From contig CAYRTD010000035.1 of NCBI GenBank assembly GCA_964426915.1, positions 1 through 29,295 of the forward strand: 29,295 nucleotides of DNA, given 5' to 3'. Shown piece after piece: positions 7,655 to 16,315 of the stretch. Under the pieces are notes generated by a model that had not been told where the DNA came from, searched no databases, and worked only from the letters and a program-made list of their open reading frames with translations. The DNA is from CAYRTD01 sp964426915 (GTDB lineage: Bacteria > Bacteroidota > Bacteroidia > Bacteroidales > GCA-2748055). Each line of letters opens with the position of its first letter. Position 1 is the first letter of the stretch. The position numbers and the translations under genes were made by a program.

Positions 7655-8668
7655 ATGGCAAACCTGAAAACTACTTACCTCGGTCTTGAATTAAATAACC
7701 CAGTAATTGTTGGTGCCAGTGACATGGTAACCAAATCTGATAATTTAAAAGCTGCTGAGGATGCTGGTGCTGCAGCCATAGTATATAAATCACTTTTTGA
7801 GGAGCAGATCCAGCTCGAAAATTACCAGATGGATAAACAGATGACCGATTATAATGAACGTCATGCTGAAATGATTAATCTCTTTCCGGATGTCGATCAT
7901 GCAGGTCCGCGTGAGTTCCTGCATAATCTTAAAAAAGCGAAAGAAACGGTTGGGATACCCCTTATTGCCAGTTTGAATGCTATTTATAAAGAAACATGGA
8001 TTGAATACGCAAAACTGATCGAAGATACCGGTGTGGATGCTATTGAACTGAATTTTTATTCTGTACCCGGCGATTCTGAGGAGGAGGAAAAGGATATTAC
8101 CGGTCACCAAATTGAAGTGGTAAAAGAAATAAAAAAGATATTGAATATTCCTGTGAGTATTAAACTTAGTCCCTTCTATACTAATTCTCTAAAGGTAATT
8201 TCAGAGATGGATAGTGTTAATGCGGATGGTTTTGTTTTATTCAATAAAATGTTCCAGCCCGATATTGATCTCGAAAAGGAAGAACATGTATCACCTTTTT
8301 ATCTGAGTACAGAGAATGAATACAGAATGGCATTGAGATTTGTTGGATTACTTTATGGTCAGACTGCTGCCAGCATATGTGCCAGTGGAGGAATTTTCCA
8401 TGGCAAGGATATTATAAAACTCATACTTGCAGGGGCCGATGCTGTACAGGTTGTAAGTTCACTTTATAAGAACAAGATCAGTCATATTTCCACCATGCTT
8501 AATGAGATGGAAGAGTGGATGAACGATAAGGGATACAGTTCATTGAAGGATTTCCAGGGAAAGGTTTCCCGCAAAAAGGTTAAAGATCCTTATGTATATA
8601 AAAGAGCCCAGTATATTGAGTTGTTAATGAAATCGGGTGAAGTGCTCAAGGATAACAGCCTCCGCTAA
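7655..8668 (+). CDS. Dihydroorotate dehydrogenase-like flavoprotein
   Basis: A 337-residue TIM-barrel protein of the dihydroorotate dehydrogenase-like branch. It opens with the family pattern TTYLGLELNNPVIVGAS and keeps VSIKLSPFYT, ADGFVLFNKMFQPDIDLE, ASGGIFHGKDIIKLILAGADAVQVVSSL; the last parts resemble the FMN phosphate-binding site. Where true enzymes have an N-x-S-C/S-P segment with the catalytic base, this one reads ELNFYSVPGD, so pyrimidine synthesis is doubtful. Family members are often annotated as DHOD, but substrate and electron acceptor are unknown. It is transcribed divergently from comEC and is followed by def on the opposite strand. No strong Shine-Dalgarno is present. Confidence 0.85.
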   Translation: MANLKTTYLGLELNNPVIVGASDMVTKSDNLKAAEDAGAAAIVYKSLFEEQIQLENYQMDKQMTDYNERHAEMINLFPDVDHAGPREFLHNLKKAKETVGIPLIASLNAIYKETWIEYAKLIEDTGVDAIELNFYSVPGDSEEEEKDITGHQIEVVKEIKKILNIPVSIKLSPFYTNSLKVISEMDSVNADGFVLFNKMFQPDIDLEKEEHVSPFYLSTENEYRMALRFVGLLYGQTAASICASGGIFHGKDIIKLILAGADAVQVVSSLYKNKISHISTMLNEMEEWMNDKGYSSLKDFQGKVSRKKVKDPYVYKRAQYIELLMKSGEVLKDNSLR

Positions 8669-8766
8669 AATTTGAAACTACAATCTCTTTTGACCCGATG
8701 GAGTGTTGATATTATGAGGCTTTTACGGGTTTCAGGTCCCGGACAGGGGTAGTTATCCATAGATAC

Positions 8767-9336
8767 TCATTTCTTCCGGGGTTCTGGTATTTTTATTTTG
8801 TATTCAATATCAACCTTTCCTTTTGAGATGGCTTTTAATTTACTCCTAAGCAATTTTTTTCGTAGAGGATTAAGCTTATCTACAAAAAGAATACCGTCGA
8901 GATGATCATATTCATGCTGGATGATCCTGGCCTTGACACCTTCAAAAATTTCATCGTGGAACTCCCAGTTTTCATCGTAATATTGAATTCTTATTTTGGG
9001 TTTTCGTGCTACATCCTCCCTGATAAGGGGGATACTGAGACAACCTTCGTTAAATAACCATTCTTCTCCGGTCTCTTCCAGAATAACCGGATTGATAAAA
9101 ACCTTTTTAAAATCTTCCTGAAACTCTTCATCATCTTCCTCCACGGCGGAGGCATCAACAATGAATAGTCTGAGGGATTTACCAACCTGAGGTGCTGCAA
9201 GTCCAACACCCTCAGCACTATACATAGTTTCAAACATGTTGTCAATGAGTTCTTTTAACCCTTTATAGTCTTCGGGGATTTCTTTCGCTTTCTTTCTTAA
9301 AACGTTGGTACCGTATACATAAACCGGATATGTCAT
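8767..9336 (-). CDS. def: Peptide deformylase
   Basis: A 189-residue enzyme that removes the formyl group from new N-terminal methionines using a metal ion. All three motifs are present: GVGLAAPQ (43-50), EGCLS (97-101, metal ligand C99) and HEYDH (141-145, two metal-binding histidines and the catalytic glutamate). The protein starts MTYPVYVYGTNVLRKKAKEI, the usual N-terminus for Bacteroidota deformylases, so I use the ATG at 9336; an upstream in-frame ATG at 9354 would add only six residues (MLKNII). The insert around residues 62-80 (EEDDEEFQEDFKK) is strongly acidic. It lies 40 bases after ruvX on the same strand and is probably co-transcribed with it. Confidence 0.97.
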   Translation of the reverse strand: MTYPVYVYGTNVLRKKAKEIPEDYKGLKELIDNMFETMYSAEGVGLAAPQVGKSLRLFIVDASAVEEDDEEFQEDFKKVFINPVILEETGEEWLFNEGCLSIPLIREDVARKPKIRIQYYDENWEFHDEIFEGVKARIIQHEYDHLDGILFVDKLNPLRKKLLRSKLKAISKGKVDIEYKIKIPEPRKK

Positions 9337-9376
9337 AATTATATTTTTTAGCATTGATGCAGCAGCCGGAATTCTG

Positions 9377-9802
9377 CTATATTTTCAGGTTATCCAATTT
9401 TTCCAGATATGACTGCAAAATAATTGCAGCACTCATTTTATCGATATTTTCTTTTTTTTGACGATCTTTTTTTTTCATTCCCCCATCATATAGAGCTCTT
9501 GAGGCCAGCATAGAGGTGAATCTTTCATCCTGATACACCAACTCTATTTCGGGATATTTACGTCGAAAAGCCGTTTCAAATTGTTTTACATATTCAGACG
9601 ATTCTGAGGCCTGATTGTTCAATCGCTTTGGTTGGCCGAGGACAACACTGTCAACCTTTTCCCGTTTGAAATACTCATCAAGAAATTCAAAGATCTCATG
9701 CGGCCCTTTGGTGGTTAGTCCGCTGCCTATCATTTTCAGAGGATCCGAAACTGCAATACCTATCCTTTTCCGGCCATAATCAATTGCCATTATTCTTCCC
9801 AT
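9377..9802 (-). CDS. ruvX: RuvX/YqgF-family putative pre-16S rRNA nuclease
   Basis: A 141-residue RNase H-fold protein. It begins MGRIMAIDYGRKRIGIAVSD, with the first catalytic aspartate at D8, and continues with VVLGQPKRLNNQ, YQDERFTSMLASRAL and the C-terminal DKMSAAIILQSYLE, which supplies the last acidic residues. The family is called putative Holliday-junction resolvase and is associated with maturation of the 16S rRNA 5' end. It is followed by def, and the pairing suggests a small translation-related operon. Its ATG is only 13 bases past the gap terminator, so its own promoter would have to overlap that region, or it relies on read-through. Confidence 0.94.
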   Translation of the reverse strand: MGRIMAIDYGRKRIGIAVSDPLKMIGSGLTTKGPHEIFEFLDEYFKREKVDSVVLGQPKRLNNQASESSEYVKQFETAFRRKYPEIELVYQDERFTSMLASRALYDGGMKKKDRQKKENIDKMSAAIILQSYLEKLDNLKI

Positions 9803-9815
9803 AGGGCAAAATTAG

Positions 9816-9842
9816 AAAAAAAAAGGGTGCCTTATGGCACCC
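9816..9842 (-). terminator. Rho-independent terminator of gap
   Basis: On the minus strand GGGTGCC-ATAA-GGCACCC is followed by nine T. The stem is a perfect 7 bp with a 4-base loop, 24 bases after the gap stop codon. It separates the highly expressed gap gene from ruvX-def. Confidence 0.93.
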
Positions 9843-9866
9843 TAAATAAAATTAAATCTTATCCGA

Positions 9867-10874
9867 TTATTTTACTGTGTCCATGTGAGCAATAAGTTCG
9901 AGAATTTTTACTGAATATCCCCATTCATTGTCATACCATGAAACAACCTTAACAAAGTTATCACTTAATGAGATGCCGGCTCCTGCATCAAAAATGGAAG
10001 TTCTGGCATCACCGATAAAATCGCTGGAAACAACAGATTCTTCCGTATAGCCCAGGATTCCTTTAAGTTCTCCTTCGGAGGCGGCTTTCATTGCAGCTTT
10101 GATGTCTTCATAAGAAGCATCTTTTTCAAGTCGGCAGGTAAGATCAACAACGGAAACATTGAGAGTGGGAACACGGAATGCCATTCCTGTGAGTTTACCG
10201 TTTAGTTCCGGGATTACCTTACCCACTGCTTTTGCAGCTCCGGTTGAGGATGGAATAATATTGCCGGCTGCTGCGCGACCACCTCTCCAGTCTTTCTTGG
10301 AAGGTGCGTCTACAGTCTTTTGTGTGGCAGTTGTTGCGTGCACAGTAGTCATAAGTCCTTCTGCAATGCCAAATTTGTCGTTAAGGACTTTTGCAACCGG
10401 AGCAAGACAGTTAGTTGTGCATGAAGCGTTTGATACAAACTGCATATCAGCTTCGTATTTGTCCTGGTTTACTCCCATTACAAACATTGGGGTGTCGTCT
10501 TTTGAAGGAGCTGACATTACCACTCTTTTGGCTCCGGCTTCGATGTGTCCCTGAGCTTTTTCCTTAGTAAGGAAAAGACCGGTTGATTCAATTACGTATT
10601 CAGCACCAACAGAGCTCCAGTCGAGATCGGCCGGATTGGGCTCCGAAGTTACACGGATTTCCAGACCGTTAACAACCAGTTTATCTCCTTTAGTTTCTAT
10701 AGTTCCGTCAAATTGCCCGTGGATAGTGTCATACTTGAGCATATATGCAATATAATCCAGATCGATAAGGTCATTAATTCCGACAATTTCCATATCATCT
10801 CTTTTCATGGCAGCTCTGAATGCCAATCTGCCAATTCTGCCGAAACCATTAATACCAACTTTTATTTTAGCCAT
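9867..10874 (-). CDS. gap: Glyceraldehyde-3-phosphate dehydrogenase (phosphorylating, type I)
   Basis: A 335-residue glycolytic enzyme that oxidises glyceraldehyde 3-phosphate to 1,3-bisphosphoglycerate with NAD+ and phosphate. The N-terminal Rossmann motif is GINGFGRIGR, with an aspartate in VGINDLID where NAD-dependent enzymes bind the adenosine ribose. The catalytic cysteine is C152 in SNASCTTNCLAP, and H179 in TTVHA activates it. The C-terminus has the expected SWYDNEWGYS. It is full length. A clear Bacteroidota promoter and a strong terminator bracket it, so it is monocistronic. The aldolase of the same pathway is at 23.6 kb. Confidence 0.98.
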   Translation of the reverse strand: MAKIKVGINGFGRIGRLAFRAAMKRDDMEIVGINDLIDLDYIAYMLKYDTIHGQFDGTIETKGDKLVVNGLEIRVTSEPNPADLDWSSVGAEYVIESTGLFLTKEKAQGHIEAGAKRVVMSAPSKDDTPMFVMGVNQDKYEADMQFVSNASCTTNCLAPVAKVLNDKFGIAEGLMTTVHATTATQKTVDAPSKKDWRGGRAAAGNIIPSSTGAAKAVGKVIPELNGKLTGMAFRVPTLNVSVVDLTCRLEKDASYEDIKAAMKAASEGELKGILGYTEESVVSSDFIGDARTSIFDAGAGISLSDNFVKVVSWYDNEWGYSVKILELIAHMDTVK

Positions 10875-10938
10875 AGGTTTAAAATTAATTAATTATTGAA
10901 TTAAAAAAATGCTTACTGTTTTCCCGATAACAGGAATG

Positions 10939-10970
10939 CAAACTTATATATAAAAATTAAATCGAACAAA
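10939..10970 (-). promoter_or_regulatory. gap promoter, Bacteroidota -33/-7 type
   Basis: On the minus strand TTTG (10970-10967) is followed after exactly 20 bases by TAAGTTTG (10946-10939), matching TTTG-N20-TAnnTTTG. It predicts a transcript start near 10932 and a leader of about 58 bases without a Shine-Dalgarno sequence. Confidence 0.75.
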
Positions 10971-11039
10971 AAAATGAAAGTTCGAAACGTTAAGAGAATA
11001 TTAAATCTTTCTTTTTTATAGAATTCTATATGCTTATTA

Positions 11040-11238
11040 GTCTGTCCATAATGTCCGATTTACTCATTCAGGGTTAAATCAGTGAGACTATGATTTTGGT
11101 TTTCAAAATCATTTAGCCGAACTGATTCCGGGCAATAGCCGAGGGATCTCATCAGCGGTATCTTCCGGAGTACCGTGGACAGGCGTGATCTCGTTACTCT
11201 CGGTTCTGAAACAGACTCTCGGCTTTATTGACGGACAC
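11040..11238 (-). mobile_element. MITE-like repeat R3
   Basis: A 199-bp element in a 528-base gap that otherwise holds only the gap promoter. Left end GTCTGTCCATAATGTCC; right end GACTTTATTGACGGACAC-like (GCTTTATTGACGGACAC), the inverted counterpart. It is flanked by the direct repeat TTATTA (11034-11039 and 11239-11244). Inside, GATTTTG/CAAAATC forms a hairpin. It shares GATTTACTCATT near the left end and an ACAGGCGTGATCTCG-like segment with copies at 26.2 and 19.3 kb. The 160 bases on to 11402 show nothing I can name. Confidence 0.8.
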
Positions 11239-11402
11239 TTATTAAGTATAAATATTAATAAAGTCAGTGAATAATGATTTTTCTTAAGCGCAATTGAGAA
11301 AATACAAAGGGATAAAACATAAAATAAATGATTCTTTCTTTAACTGGGGGGAGTAATTATAAAATACTCAGAGCACGATAGAGTTAGATAATCCGGAAGA
11401 AA

Positions 11403-12275
11403 TCAGAAATCATCCTGATCCCTGGTTGCGTTTCTTTGTTCTTTTATTCTTTGATTGTTTTTTCGTCTTTCCCTCAGGCGTTCCCAAAATGAAGAACGCT
11501 CACGTTGAGCTTGAGCTGCCGCACTGATATCAATAGATTTTCCAAATCGATACCCGACAAAAAGGTTAAGGAAAAAGAACTGGTTCATTTCATTAGCCAT
11601 AATGGGTATTTCTTTGGTGAAAATGTCAATTCCTGCACCAAATTCCAAAGCATTGATATTAATATTTCTTCTTGAATACTCGAATGTAAATCCAAATTTG
11701 GCGGAGGCTCCGGGAATCACTGATATCTCTTCAAATCCTTCAAAAAATGAAGCTTTTCCATATATATTTGATTGATGGACAGAGGTGTTGAATTTCTCAA
11801 TCCTGGTGTAGTATTCATAAGGGTTACCTGTGGAATAGTAGATCTCATAATATACGGGTTTCAGCAGTCCTATTGTAGGGCCTATAGAATAGAAGTACCT
11901 CACTGACACACTGCCGGCATCATTTTTTCTGTAAATTTCCGAGCTTTGTCCCCATTGTCCTTTTAATTCATAAAAGTTGTTTATTTTTCCAAAAACGAAG
12001 CTCTTATTTGAATAAAAGCTATTGGACATTTTTATTTCTTTGGGATGGTTTAGTGAAAACAATTCAACCTGATAAAGGGTATGATTACGGGCATTTATTC
12101 TTTTTGCATAGGTAAAATCACCCCCGATTCCATTGGAATTGAGAAATAATCCAAAGGTTCTTTCATTTTTGTAGAGAATCCTTTTCTGATCATCGATCTC
12201 ACCCTGGGAAAAGGCATTTGTGATAAGCAGCAAGCCAATCAAAACAGATATAAACCTTATCATTCCCCTCATCAT
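11403..12275 (-). CDS. Secreted, probably outer-membrane beta-barrel protein of unknown function
   Basis: A 290-residue protein. The N-terminus MMRGMIRFISVLIGLLLITNAFSQ is a signal peptide with likely cleavage after NAFS or AFSQ. The body alternates polar and aromatic residues (for example YSIGPTIGLLKP, FFLNLFVGYRFGK), as expected of a small outer-membrane barrel with TxxxxY-type strands. An odd feature is the C-terminal tail of about 40 residues, which is highly charged (ERLRERRKNNQRIKEQRNATRDQDDF) and follows the last apparent strand; it would lie in the periplasm. I do not recognise a named family. It is the gene after the small lipoprotein on the same strand, separated by a hairpin at 12312-12347. 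Confidence 0.75.
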   Translation of the reverse strand: MMRGMIRFISVLIGLLLITNAFSQGEIDDQKRILYKNERTFGLFLNSNGIGGDFTYAKRINARNHTLYQVELFSLNHPKEIKMSNSFYSNKSFVFGKINNFYELKGQWGQSSEIYRKNDAGSVSVRYFYSIGPTIGLLKPVYYEIYYSTGNPYEYYTRIEKFNTSVHQSNIYGKASFFEGFEEISVIPGASAKFGFTFEYSRRNININALEFGAGIDIFTKEIPIMANEMNQFFFLNLFVGYRFGKSIDISAAAQAQRERSSFWERLRERRKNNQRIKEQRNATRDQDDF

Positions 12276-12311
12276 ATCTAGGCTAATTAATATTCCTTAC
12301 AAAAAATTAAT

Positions 12312-12347
12312 GCAGCAAAAACCTTGCAAAAAAGGTGTTTTTACTGC
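12312..12347 (-). terminator. Hairpin between the small lipoprotein and the barrel gene
   Basis: The arms around 12312-12323 (GCAGCAAAAACC) and 12334-12347 (GGTGTTTTTACTGC) pair with one mismatch and one bulge. On the minus strand the hairpin is followed by ATTAATTTTTTG. It could be an inefficient terminator for the lipoprotein transcript or a processing site. Confidence 0.4.
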
Positions 12348-12373
12348 AAAAAAGATGTATTTAAAGAAAATAA

Positions 12374-12502
12374 TTAACTCTCTGGATTGTCATTTTGTTC
12401 CTGATCGTGCTGGCTGTAGGCAGGACAGGTCTTCTTGTTACAAGAAGACAACATCATTCCCATGGCAAAGGCAAGAACTAGGATCAAACTAAATTTTTTC
12501 AT
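12374..12502 (-). CDS. Small lipoprotein, 42 residues
   Basis: A short gene that is easy to miss. On the minus strand the ATG at 12502 opens a 42-residue frame ending TAA at 12374. It reads MKKFSLILVLAFAMGMML, then the lipobox SSC (C21), then NKKTCPAYSQHDQEQNDNPES. The Lys-Lys start, the hydrophobic core and a lipobox cysteine followed directly by Asn form a complete lipoprotein signal; the mature part is about 22 residues, acidic, with a second cysteine in CPAY. The residue after the cysteine is not acidic, so surface export by the known Bacteroidota signal is not evident. No function can be assigned. It is flanked by AT-rich non-coding sequence. Confidence 0.75.
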   Translation of the reverse strand: MKKFSLILVLAFAMGMMLSSCNKKTCPAYSQHDQEQNDNPES

Positions 12503-12658
12503 CGCTTATCATTATTTACAAAATTGCTAATCATATTGCCTGCAATATACAAAAAAAATATTTGGAGTATCGGAGTATAATAATCTTATGTTCATTTTTT
12601 AAAACGAAATATTTATCGAATTGTTACACATTTGTTTAAAATGTTGAAAGCGATAAAA

Positions 12659-12696
12659 CTAAAGAGGCCGTCTTACATGTAAGACAGCCTCTTTAG
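12659..12696 (-). terminator. Long hairpin after the sortilin-like gene, related to repeat family 2
   Basis: The 38-base dyad has arms CTAAAGAGGC(C)GTCTTACAT and ATGTAAGACAGCCTCTTTAG with one mismatch, and is followed on the minus strand by TTTTATCG. It lies 23 bases after the stop codon at 12720. Its right arm matches 22 of 24 bases of the right arm of the element at 18211-18399, so it is a solo member of the same sequence family, probably used as a terminator. Confidence 0.7.
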
Positions 12697-12719
12697 CATT
12701 TGTTAAAAAAAAATGAAAA

Positions 12720-15700
12720 TTATAGTGAAGGGACCCTGTCTGGTGTCCATTGAATTCCCATGGAATTCATTTCCTCCTGAATGGCTCTGATCTTGCTGTC
12801 GATGGCTTCAATCCTTTCCAGAACAGTGGGGAATTCTTCCATTAGTATTTCGTAATTGCTTTTCATAATACCAGTAACTCCGTGCATTGATCCCCATGCA
12901 GAATAGATTATTGCATTCAGGCGACGGTTTAAAGGCATCTCAATGGGTGGAAGTTCTTCCCAGCTTGCCTCTGCTTCCGGACCTTCAAATTCATAGAGTA
13001 TATCCTTTAGTTCGAGCTGAATTTTTCTCAAGCGTTTGAGAAGTTCCATTTGGCCTGATGAGGACTGGGAAACGGTTTGCATCATTTGATTTAGCTTTTC
13101 AATGTTATGTTCAGTTAGCTGTTCAGCTCCTCGCATTGTCCTGGTTAGTTTCGCCAGATTTTCGTTGAATTCGTGATTGCTCCTGGCATCCTGCCTTGGC
13201 AATGTGGAATTTCTTAAAATTTCTGTCTTAAATTCGAAAGGGGGTACCAGGGGTTTCAGGCTATCTCTGACTACTAAATCCATGCTCACAGTATATTTAC
13301 CGGGAAGGGCAAGCATACCTCCTCTTGAATCGGCAGTGGGGTTAAATTCATTTTTCTGCATTCTTACAGGAAACGGACTGTCATATCTCAGATCCCATGT
13401 CAAGCGGTTGATACCTTTTGAAGGTTTTTTTGTAACCTTTCTTACAACATTTCCTTCTTCATCCCTGATAGTGAAAATAAGATAAGGGGGGATTTCATTT
13501 TCTTCTTCTCTGAGTCTGGTGAAATCGGGTTGGGGAATAGGTTTTCTTTCCTCGAAAAGTTCTTTTTCCTTTTCCTGTCGCATTTGTTTAAGGGTTTTCG
13601 GAGTTTCTTCGAGAAAATAAGAAAAAACTGCACCAAATTCAGGATTCGGAGCGTGGAATAGTGTTGCGCCCTGACCGTATTTTCCACCTTTTTGCAGGAA
13701 CATTAATGCATCGGGAATATTGAAAATGTGTGCTTCAGATTTTAGGATATCTTTATTCTCTGCCAGTTCTCTCAAGGGTGAATAGTTATCCAGAATGTAA
13801 AAGCCGCGTCCGAAAGTGGCAAGGACAAGGTCGTTTTCTCTTTGTTGAATTGTCATATCACGGACCGCTATTGTAGGTATGCCTGATTTTATCTGCACCC
13901 ATTCATTACCTCCGTCGATGGAAAAATATACTCCGAATTCGGTTCCGGCAAAAAGAAGATCACCGTTTAGATAATCCTGCTCCAAAGTATGCAACGTCTG
14001 GTTATCCGGTAAATTATTTACTATGGATGTCCATGTCTTTCCTTTATCGGTGCTTTTAAGCAGGTAAGGGCTGAAATCATCCTGCTTACGATTATCGAAG
14101 CTTGCAAAAACAACATTCGCATCGTGTTTTGAAGGCATAATATCACTTACATAGGTATATTCGGGAACACCCGGAAAATTCCGTACCTGTCTCCACGTTT
14201 TCCCTGCATCTTCCGAAATAGAGATCACTCCATCATCGGTACCTGCATATAAAAGGTCTTCCTGAACAGGAGATTCTGCAAAAGACACTCCGGTTCCGAA
14301 TAAACTGGTAGATACATCTTTTTTCACCGCACCAATGCTCCAGTAACGATCCATTACCTTCCAGGTATTACGATCGGTTTGAGAGGTTAGATCCCCGCTG
14401 ATCACTTCCCAGCTTTCTCCCCTGTTATCACTGCGGAAAACTTTATTTGCGAAAGCATATAGCCGTGTATGGGAATGAGGACTTATAATTAGTGGAGCAT
14501 TCCAGTTCCATTTATAGCTTTTTTCACCTTTACGTGGGCGTGGCTTAATATTCAACGCTTCCCCGGATTGCTTATCGTAACGGTACATATTTCCATACTG
14601 ATATTCACAGTATACAATATTGGGATCTGTAGGGTCAATTTGTACCCAGAAGCCATCTCCGCCAAGGACCGGGAACCATTCTTCACTTGATACACCTGCA
14701 GAACTCAGGTTTTGAGAGGGGCCTCCTAGTGTATTGTTATCCTGTGTCCCTCCGTACACATTATAGAAAGGATAATCATTATCAACCTGTACCCGATAGA
14801 ATTGCGTAACCGGGAGGTTAGACTTGAACACCCAGTTTTCTCCATCATCAAAAGTTTCATAGATGCCGCCATCGCCTCCAATCAGAATGTGTCTGGTATC
14901 ATCCGGGTCAATCCATAAAGCATGATCATCGACATGACGGTTAGTACGTCCCAGGTTTTCCCAGGTTTTTCCACCATCCAGGGTAACTTTGCTGACAGTT
15001 TCCATCGAGTAGACCTTATTTACATCCACAGGATCACAGTAAATTTCATTGTAATACTGCCCACTGGCGTTATGATTGCTCATCCTTTCCCATGATTCCC
15101 CACGGTTAACTGAGCGATAAAAACCGCTTTTATCTTCAGCAGCTTCAACAATCAGGTAAAGAACATTATGATCTGCGGGAGAAACTGCGATTCCCATACC
15201 ACCCATATGAACTCCGGGAAGTCCTTTCACTATTTTCCTCCAGCTTTCTCCATTATCGGTTGATTTATAAACCGCTGTTTCCGGACCACCACCGATTTTT
15301 GTAAAAACATGTCTCCGGCGTTGCTCCGTGGTAAGGTATAAAACATCAGGATCCTTTGGATCCATAATCACATTATTTACCCCTGTATGTTCACTTATAT
15401 GCAAGGTTTTGTTCCAGGTTTTTCCGCCGTCTTTGGTTTTGTATAGTCCGCGGTCACCTCCGGGTCCCCAGGCAGATCCTTCAGCTGCAACAAAAACAAT
15501 ATCAGAATTCCGGGGATCTATAACTATGCCTCCGATCTGACGTGATTCTTTCAGGCCCATGTTTTTCCATGACTCACCTCCGTCAACACTTTTATAAACC
15601 CCGTCGCCATACCCGAGTGCACGCTGATGATTATTTTCCCCGGTGCCTAACCATATCACATTATGATTATTTGGATCCATGGTTATCACTCCTGTTGAAT

Positions 15701-16004
15701 ATGCACCATAATGTTCAAATACCGGAGAGAAGCTTGTTCCGTTATTAGTTGTTTTCCATACATTGCCGGAAGCAACCGCAACGAAATATTCAGAATGATC
15801 ATCAGGATTGACGGCAAAATCTGCAATACGTCCGGAGGTAAAAGCCGGACCGATACTCCGGAACTTTAATCCGGAAAATGTACTGCTTTTTAGGGAATCG
15901 GACTCTTCATTTTTCTGTCTCTTTTTTGCCTCTAAATCGGGTACAAAACTAAGAAGAATAAAGAGTGATGTGAGAAGCGAAATGAATCGCATTTTGTAAT
16001 TCAT
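12720..16004 (-). CDS. Secreted BNR/VPS10 (sortilin-like) beta-propeller protein
   Basis: A 1094-residue protein with a signal peptide (MNYKMRFISLLTSLFILLSFVPDLEA). Residues about 45-780 hold many Asp-box (BNR) repeats, each near S-x-DGG-x-TW: SVDGGESW, TKDGGKTW, STDNGESW, SVNRGESW, SEDAGKTW, STDKGKTW, SIDGGNEW. They are interleaved with blade segments such as VAVNPDD and VMDPKDPDVLYL, as in the VPS10/sortilin-type propellers that are commonly annotated as glycosyl hydrolase or WD40/YVTN/BNR-like. Around 860-930 there is an immunoglobulin-like domain (YLIFTIRDEEGNVVRKVTK ... RLTWDLRY), and the last 150 residues are predicted helical. No T9SS C-terminal domain is visible. Enzyme activity is unproven; a binding role is equally likely. 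Confidence 0.88.
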   Translation of the reverse strand: MNYKMRFISLLTSLFILLSFVPDLEAKKRQKNEESDSLKSSTFSGLKFRSIGPAFTSGRIADFAVNPDDHSEYFVAVASGNVWKTTNNGTSFSPVFEHYGAYSTGVITMDPNNHNVIWLGTGENNHQRALGYGDGVYKSVDGGESWKNMGLKESRQIGGIVIDPRNSDIVFVAAEGSAWGPGGDRGLYKTKDGGKTWNKTLHISEHTGVNNVIMDPKDPDVLYLTTEQRRRHVFTKIGGGPETAVYKSTDNGESWRKIVKGLPGVHMGGMGIAVSPADHNVLYLIVEAAEDKSGFYRSVNRGESWERMSNHNASGQYYNEIYCDPVDVNKVYSMETVSKVTLDGGKTWENLGRTNRHVDDHALWIDPDDTRHILIGGDGGIYETFDDGENWVFKSNLPVTQFYRVQVDNDYPFYNVYGGTQDNNTLGGPSQNLSSAGVSSEEWFPVLGGDGFWVQIDPTDPNIVYCEYQYGNMYRYDKQSGEALNIKPRPRKGEKSYKWNWNAPLIISPHSHTRLYAFANKVFRSDNRGESWEVISGDLTSQTDRNTWKVMDRYWSIGAVKKDVSTSLFGTGVSFAESPVQEDLLYAGTDDGVISISEDAGKTWRQVRNFPGVPEYTYVSDIMPSKHDANVVFASFDNRKQDDFSPYLLKSTDKGKTWTSIVNNLPDNQTLHTLEQDYLNGDLLFAGTEFGVYFSIDGGNEWVQIKSGIPTIAVRDMTIQQRENDLVLATFGRGFYILDNYSPLRELAENKDILKSEAHIFNIPDALMFLQKGGKYGQGATLFHAPNPEFGAVFSYFLEETPKTLKQMRQEKEKELFEERKPIPQPDFTRLREEENEIPPYLIFTIRDEEGNVVRKVTKKPSKGINRLTWDLRYDSPFPVRMQKNEFNPTADSRGGMLALPGKYTVSMDLVVRDSLKPLVPPFEFKTEILRNSTLPRQDARSNHEFNENLAKLTRTMRGAEQLTEHNIEKLNQMMQTVSQSSSGQMELLKRLRKIQLELKDILYEFEGPEAEASWEELPPIEMPLNRRLNAIIYSAWGSMHGVTGIMKSNYEILMEEFPTVLERIEAIDSKIRAIQEEMNSMGIQWTPDRVPSL

Positions 16005-16315
16005 AATTCTTTGATTTTTTGAGTTTATAAGAAACGGGCGGTAATTTAAAAAACTTTTTTAAGAAAGGACATGATAAAAAACTTTTGTTAAGGATAAATT
16101 ATTTCTATTCGCTCATCACAATATATATATGAATTTGTTTTTATATTTGTACAATACAGCTTTGACAGATTTAATTATTTACATATTTTGTTTTGACTCC
16201 TTCGAAAAAAACTGCTTTTTACTCCCTGGCTTTTCCAGGCGAGAAACGGGCAGAAAAATAGATATGTCAAACGGAACATATACATTATCCTCTAATTAAA
16301 ACCTCTTGAAACACT
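16005..16315. other. Divergent intergenic region, 311 bases
   Basis: AT-rich gap between the sortilin-like gene (-) and the nitroreductase (+). TATATTTG (16142-16149) fits the -7 box on the plus strand but lacks a TTTG at the -33 spacing and lies 166 bases before the ATG. A small hairpin CCTGG-CTTTT-CCAGG is at 16225-16239. Nothing in it appears coding. Confidence 0.5.

Noticed and set aside
8669..8766. Terminator in the convergent gap between the DHOD-like gene and def
   Set aside because: Only weak partial pairing (ACCCG/CGGGT far apart) and no T-run; not supportable.
10159..10554. 131-codon open frame on the plus strand inside gap
   Set aside because: It is the antisense shadow of a conserved, codon-biased gene and encodes no recognisable protein.
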